Assembly: GCA_003045065.1 (NCBI GenBank)
Contig: PSQJ01000001.1
Coordinates: forward strand, 124,001-188,000
Origin: Candidatus Liberibacter europaeus
GTDB lineage: Bacteria > Pseudomonadota > Alphaproteobacteria > Rhizobiales > Rhizobiaceae
Direction of reading: 5' to 3'
Length of the DNA stretch: 64,000 bases
Part shown: piece after piece, positions 61,175 through 64,000 of the stretch
Layout of the letters: every line of letters begins with the position of its first letter
How positions within the stretch are numbered: position 1 is the first letter of the stretch
The notes under the pieces: generated by a model
Told to the model about the DNA's origin: nothing
Seen by the model: the letters and a program-made list of their open reading frames with translations, nothing else
Databases searched by the model: none
Program-made: the position numbers and the translations under genes

Positions 61175-61852
61175 TCAAAGCATACTATCAATAATTTTAA
61201 AAAATATATCCGCTGACATAGCACCAGCATAAACATTACCACCAATCAAGAAAGAAGGAGTAGCATCAATGGAAAACTTCTCCAAAGCACGTTTCTTGCC
61301 TAAGTTGATATTATCTAATATATCCTGATTCTTAAGACATGAATCAAATTCTCTTTGCGAGAAACCTGCCACCTTTGCCATATTTAATAAGAATTGCCAA
61401 TAATTTGATGATTTCAGCAAGTCTTCATTGTTTTTAAATACAATTGACAAAAAGCCAAAATACCCGCCTTCCGAACGATTTTCCGCACATCTTGCTAACA
61501 TTGAAGCCGCCATAGAGGCTGAATCCATAGGAAATTCTCGTAAAATATAGCGTACCTTGCCAGTTTTTATATATTTATCCTCAATTTTTCCAAACACATT
61601 GTTATGGAATGAAGCGCAATGGAAACATGTCATAGAAGAATATTCAATAATTGTAACCGGCGCATCTTGTCTACCAATTGATATATCTATCATATTTCCC
61701 ATAGAAGACGCTGATAAATTTACATCACTTACCACCTTAACAGGAGAGGGTAAAAGAACTGAATCAGAACTTTCTTGCATTTTTTTTCCACATCCATAAA
61801 TAATTGATGAAATGGCTATGGCTACTAAAAAACCCATCCTTGTGGAAACCAT
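61175..61852 (-). CDS. DsbA-family thioredoxin-fold lipoprotein
   Basis: Exported thiol-disulfide oxidoreductase-like protein of 225 aa. The signal peptide runs into a lipobox-like IIYGC at about residue 21, followed by a polar linker. The active site CFHC sits in IEYSSMTCFHCASFHNNVFG, followed by the DsbA-type alpha-helical insert and the cis-Pro region in DATPSFLIGG. It probably forms or isomerises disulfides in the periplasm. It lies 94 bases downstream of the DUF721 gene on the same strand; in rhizobia this pair precedes smc. Confidence 0.88.
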   Translation of the reverse strand: MVSTRMGFLVAIAISSIIYGCGKKMQESSDSVLLPSPVKVVSDVNLSASSMGNMIDISIGRQDAPVTIIEYSSMTCFHCASFHNNVFGKIEDKYIKTGKVRYILREFPMDSASMAASMLARCAENRSEGGYFGFLSIVFKNNEDLLKSSNYWQFLLNMAKVAGFSQREFDSCLKNQDILDNINLGKKRALEKFSIDATPSFLIGGNVYAGAMSADIFFKIIDSML

Positions 61853-61946
61853 ATAACCCCTCCTATTTTAATATTATATTGATTGGAAAAAACACTTACT
61901 ACAGCCTTACATATCTCTTTAATAAAATGATGTACCATATTTTCAA

Positions 61947-62441
61947 TTAAAGATATGAAGATCTGATTACAGCATGCCCAAACCTAATCAAAGCTTTTTT
62001 CAAAGGGTCATTTTCAATCCCCTCAGTTATTTTATCAATCTTTTCACAATCATGTTCTTTTAAATCAGGAAAAGCTGAATCAAATTTTCTGTCTCCGTTT
62101 AAAACAAACATATTCTTCTGAACGACTCGCATTTTATTAATAGCACAAAATCCAAAAAAATCATTTACACTTCTAATTATTTTTGACTGATCATGCATTA
62201 AAAATAGAGCATATGGCCCCTCGCATGCTACTATTAGAACTCCTTCGCCCATACCTCCTATTTTATCTCTTGCGTCAACACAATTTCCACGCGGCCATAT
62301 TATCCTCTCTGGCCTACATCTTGTGGAAATAGGGCTGGCTATAATCTCATCCCATGCACATATAAGAGACATGCTAATGCCCGCCCTGCGACGAATAAAA
62401 GGGTCTATTATATCATGCATAATATCTGCAAAACGCACCAT
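61947..62441 (-). CDS. DUF721 (DciA-like) protein
   Basis: 164-aa protein with an N-terminal DUF721 domain (about 15-110), seen in the SLICAWDEIIASPISTRCRP block and the following basic stretch with ERIIWPRG. DciA-type members load the replicative helicase DnaB in bacteria without DnaC. The rest is polar and without known domain. The DsbA-like gene follows on the same strand. The role in helicase loading is inferred from the family, and the sequence is divergent. Confidence 0.75.
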   Translation of the reverse strand: MVRFADIMHDIIDPFIRRRAGISMSLICAWDEIIASPISTRCRPERIIWPRGNCVDARDKIGGMGEGVLIVACEGPYALFLMHDQSKIIRSVNDFFGFCAINKMRVVQKNMFVLNGDRKFDSAFPDLKEHDCEKIDKITEGIENDPLKKALIRFGHAVIRSSYL

Positions 62442-62817
62442 CGTTCAAAACCTCTTTTTCAACAATATATAAAGACTTTGAAAGATATAGATAGCTACAC
62501 AAAATAACTTAGATTAAAGACCTACTCTATCTTAATACAACTGGATCTTTAATTTTTCATTGTCAAAAAATATTTTACAGACCATAATATACCTTAATCT
62601 AACTAGTTTTTCAATTGATTGAAAATAGATTATAACATTGAAGCAATTTCATCTTATCATAAGCAACTAATATCTTTGCGAGAGTGCCTTTAAAATAAAC
62701 TAACACAACACCCAATCTAACCATTAACGTGGCTCACAAAACATCCTAAAAATAGAATACCGTTGTAATAGAAAATACACGAAATATAAATTAAACTATC
62801 GAACAGAGTAAAATAAT
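62442..62817. other. Spacer between the dCTP deaminase and DUF721 genes
   Basis: About 375 bases. A perfect inverted repeat TTTTCAA-TTGA-TTGAAAA lies at 62608-62625, about 170 bases before the DUF721 gene. A sequence CTAACCATTAAC near 62716 resembles a CtrA-type site (TTAACCAT) but is only a partial match. No gene seen. Confidence 0.4.
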
Positions 62818-63912
62818 TTATAAATTATTTCCACGAAAATGCTTAGATAGCCTTAATCCCTGAGATTGATAATGAGATCCAATTCCTAATCCGTAAAGGT
62901 TTTTGGACTCCTTCATCATTGACTCATATTTAAGTCGTCCAATAATCTGTCCGTGCCCAAGAATAAAGGGAACTTGATGCGATCGTACCTCTAAAACAGC
63001 TCTTGCTCCTTTTCCTATAAATTCGTATCCAAACCCAGGATCAAAAAAACCAGCATAATGAACCCTAAACTCCCCTATTAGAGGATCATATGGCATCATT
63101 TCGGCAACTAAAAAAGGTGGTATTCGCACTGATTCCCGTGATGATAAAATATAAAATTCATTCGGGTCAAGGACTAGTTCACATTCCTCTTGGGAATACA
63201 AGGGATCCCAAAAATCCAAAACATCATATTTGCCTGCAGAATCAACATCTATAGCTGATGTATGACGCTTGCCTCTATATCCTATAATTGCATCTTTATT
63301 CTCACCTTTAAGATCAACCGATAGAGCAACCCCTTCTCCCGACAAACTAAACTTTCCCAATTGAATCAAAGGATCTTTCGTATGTAATGCCAACAATTCA
63401 TCCTTAGAACAAAACTGGCATCCATATTTCAATCTAAGTTGAGACAAACGAGATCCAGTCCTCACAATAATCGGGAAAGTTCTAGGTGAAATTTCTAAAT
63501 ACAGTTGCCCACAATAACCAGGAGGAATTCTATCAAATTCCTGCGATCTATCAACTATAACACGTGCAAATACATCTATCCTCCCAGTAGAACTCTTAGG
63601 GTTTACATAGGCAGAAATATCATTTTTGAGATTTAGACGTTCCATTAATGGCACAATATAGACGCAATTTGACTCTAATACAGCGCCATTTGAAATATCA
63701 ATCTCATGCAATGCAAAACGATGTATTTTTTCTAATACCAAATCTTCCGAATTTGGAAGAAAACTAGCACGCACTCGATATGCCTTGGATGAAAGACGTA
63801 AATCAAGACTAGCTGGTTGAATCTGATCTTCGTCCAGTGGAAATTCAGACATAATCTCTTTTTTTTCAAATAACTCAGCTATGGATTTGTCTGGCAAAAT
63901 TCCTTTGTTCAT
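62818..63912 (-). CDS. dcd: 2'-deoxycytidine 5'-triphosphate deaminase, two-domain type
   Basis: Deaminates dCTP to dUTP, feeding thymidylate synthesis. At 364 aa it is the long alphaproteobacterial form in which two dUTPase-like domains are fused, rather than the short 190-aa Dcd. The first domain shows QIQPASLDLRLSSKAYRVRA, NPKSSTGRIDVFARVI and ISPRTFPIIVRTGSRLSQLR. The second shows GFFDPGFGYEF and HGQIIGRLKYE. The start MNKGILPDKSIAELFE agrees with relatives. It is alone on the minus strand at the right edge of the window. The gene symbol is by analogy with the family. Confidence 0.85.
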   Translation of the reverse strand: MNKGILPDKSIAELFEKKEIMSEFPLDEDQIQPASLDLRLSSKAYRVRASFLPNSEDLVLEKIHRFALHEIDISNGAVLESNCVYIVPLMERLNLKNDISAYVNPKSSTGRIDVFARVIVDRSQEFDRIPPGYCGQLYLEISPRTFPIIVRTGSRLSQLRLKYGCQFCSKDELLALHTKDPLIQLGKFSLSGEGVALSVDLKGENKDAIIGYRGKRHTSAIDVDSAGKYDVLDFWDPLYSQEECELVLDPNEFYILSSRESVRIPPFLVAEMMPYDPLIGEFRVHYAGFFDPGFGYEFIGKGARAVLEVRSHQVPFILGHGQIIGRLKYESMMKESKNLYGLGIGSHYQSQGLRLSKHFRGNNL

Positions 63913-64000
63913 TTTACGTATCTACCTTTTATTTGACCTAGAAAAAGATCTTTGTCTAAACTTATAGAAAAAAATATATTCCTACTTTCATTCATATAAC

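Noticed and set aside
62708..62730. CtrA-like site before the DUF721 gene
   Set aside because: Only half of the TTAA-N7-TTAA / TTAACCAT pattern is present; in AT-rich DNA this is weak.

Overview
The window is AT-rich chromosomal DNA from a reduced alphaproteobacterial genome of the Rhizobiales type. Gene content and order point most strongly to 'Candidatus Liberibacter' or a close relative. This call rests on recognition of families and gene neighbourhoods, not on a database search, and the species is left open. Supporting signs are the cell-cycle set CckA, DivK, CcrM and a PodJ-like polar factor; alphaproteobacterial signature proteins (FYDLN-acid protein, DUF1036 protein beside pyk, two-domain dCTP deaminase, DciA-like DUF721 protein); the rhizobial clusters fabA-fabB-fabI, aroA-cmk-rpsA and infA-yacG-tRNA-Phe; long gene-free AT-rich spacers; and several decayed genes. 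No rRNA operon, IS element, prophage or CRISPR array is visible.

Layout. 1-9.2 kb: pyrD (cut by the window edge), a D,D-carboxypeptidase, a TPR lipoprotein with rpsU, pdxJ, carB, greA. 9.9-16.3 kb: pyk with a DUF1036 exported protein, an S24 repressor-like regulator, ileS. 16.5-20.4 kb: the accessory island, with two related proteins of unknown function (333 and 475 aa) and, between them, the decayed remains of a third copy. 21-31 kb: cckA, acnA, a Bax-inhibitor-1 family protein, pyrF, dnaN. 31-41 kb: pncB, tRNA-Ser, rpsA-cmk-aroA with the divergent FYDLN gene, tRNA-Ala, fabA-fabB-fabI. 41-50 kb: a PodJ-like coiled-coil protein, a membrane-protein gene broken by an in-frame stop, an M16 peptidase with thrC, ccrM, yraN, xseB. 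50-64 kb: a large GGDEF/EAL protein with degenerate active sites, tRNA-Phe, yacG, an unusually long infA, cyoABCD, rpmG, divK, a DsbA-like lipoprotein, a DUF721 gene and the dCTP deaminase.

How the genes work together. Most are housekeeping: pyrimidine synthesis (pyrD, pyrF, carB), fatty acid synthesis (fabA, fabB, fabI), translation (ileS, rpsA, rpsU, rpmG, infA, three tRNAs), central metabolism (pyk, acnA) and a terminal quinol oxidase (cyoABCD). CckA, DivK and CcrM belong to the CtrA cell-cycle circuit and the PodJ-like protein to cell polarity, so that circuit appears to be kept in a shrinking genome.

The most unusual items are the paralogous island with its toxin/effector-like hydrophobic module, GC-rich variable Ala repeats and fossil third copy; an IF-1 with an insertion of about 26 residues; a double-degenerate GGDEF/EAL protein; and a recently broken two-TM membrane protein. 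Several start codons were moved from the longest frame to positions supported by a ribosome binding site or by family length, including TTG and GTG starts.
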